Of a stretch of 37,215 nt of DNA, positions 37,100 to 37,215 are shown one piece after another. Each line of letters begins with the position of its first letter. Positions within the stretch are counted from its first letter, which is position 1. The position numbers were made by a program, and so were the translations under genes. The notes under the pieces were generated by a model that worked only from the letters and a program-made list of their open reading frames with translations, searched no databases and was not told where the DNA came from. The DNA lies in contig NZ_VOBR01000048.1 of assembly GCF_007845675.1 (NCBI RefSeq), positions 1 to 37,215 of the forward strand, in the 5' to 3' direction. The stretch is from Lentzea tibetensis (GTDB lineage Bacteria; Actinomycetota; Actinomycetes; Mycobacteriales; Pseudonocardiaceae).

Positions 37100-37215
37100 G
37101 AGGGGCTCGCGGATCACCAGAGGTGGCCATATTTTCAGGTCGGGGTCAAGACAAAAAGACGTCTTGACCCCGACCTGAAAATATGGCAAGGCTGCGCCTG
37201 ATCCGCGAGCCCCTC
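37100..37215. repeat. Complex palindromic element, copy R (116 bp)
   Basis: Same architecture and orientation as copy L. Outer arms 37100-37116 and 37199-37215 (perfect 17 bp); left bulge 37117-37125 and right bulge 37188-37198; inner arms 37126-37152 and 37161-37187 (perfect 27 bp); 8-nt loop. The bulges match copy L at 8 of 9 and 10 of 11 positions and keep the mini-hairpins CC-AGA-GG and GGC-TGC-GCC. The inner stem keeps 6 of 7 base positions and 7 of 8 tip positions, but only 2 of 12 in the middle. It lies downstream of the arc terminator, so it is not needed to end arc transcription. The window ends at its last base. Confidence 0.9.

Overview
The window is high-GC actinobacterial DNA, most likely from the order Pseudonocardiales (Lentzea, Saccharothrix or Amycolatopsis type; inference). 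The evidence is strongly G/C-biased third codon positions, the mycothiol ligase MshC, the proteasome ATPase Arc/Mpa, a class II cobalamin riboswitch driving cbtBA, and many starts lying 6-8 nt after a TAnnnT -10 box, which suggests leaderless transcription. From memory of the M. tuberculosis map, mshC, PAC2, metH, hisE, hisG, the RecB-like nuclease, trmI and arc/mpa form the same conserved neighbourhood as Rv2130c-Rv2115c. Here it is interrupted by lineage-specific blocks.

Layout. 1-547: a 117-bp complex palindrome, a degenerate 29-30-bp tandem repeat, then a small secreted-protein gene split by a frameshift (548-926). 978-5342 (-): large secreted GH2 beta-galactosidase. 5419-8695 (+): MMPL transporter and mshC. 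8752-12669: secreted subtilase (-), lipoprotein (+) and streptogrisin-like protease (+). 12727-15786: GbsR/MarR-type regulator divergent from an ABC-2 exporter. 15834-18640: ArsR-type regulator with an MFS exporter, meeting a second MFS gene tail to tail with 219 bp of overlap. 18641-23110: PAC2 protein divergent from metH. 23305-25842: HAD phosphatase, cbtA, cbtB, cobalamin riboswitch and a FhuF-like Fe-S protein. 25928-26362: an orphan r1t-type holin-like gene and a 52-codon orphan Phd-type antitoxin. 26425-28443: APH-fold kinase divergent from hisE-hisG. 28449-30845 (-): phosphoribosyltransferase, thioesterase-like protein, RecB-type nuclease. 31087-33085 (+): site-2 protease and trmI. 33089-34667 (-): two tandem paralogous Q/G/P/Y-rich membrane proteins. 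35236-37026 (+): arc/mpa with its terminator, then a second copy of the palindrome at 37100-37215.

How the parts connect. MetH uses cobalamin, and cbtBA are cobalt-uptake genes under a cobalamin riboswitch 1.6-2 kb away, so B12 supply and use are clustered. Arc/Mpa feeds the 20S proteasome; a PAC2-family protein is in the same neighbourhood. The beta-galactosidase and two proteases form a saprophytic exoenzyme set. Two exporters each have their own regulator, with a dyad operator visible in sequence.

The strongest candidate for something undescribed is the pair of palindromes bounding the window (1-117 and 37100-37215). They share a 17-bp outer stem (with one compensatory base-pair change), identical-length side bulges that can each form a mini-hairpin, and a perfect 27-bp inner stem. 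The central 12 bp of that inner stem is almost unrelated between the two copies, yet perfectly self-complementary in each. It reads as a constant frame carrying a variable stem cassette.
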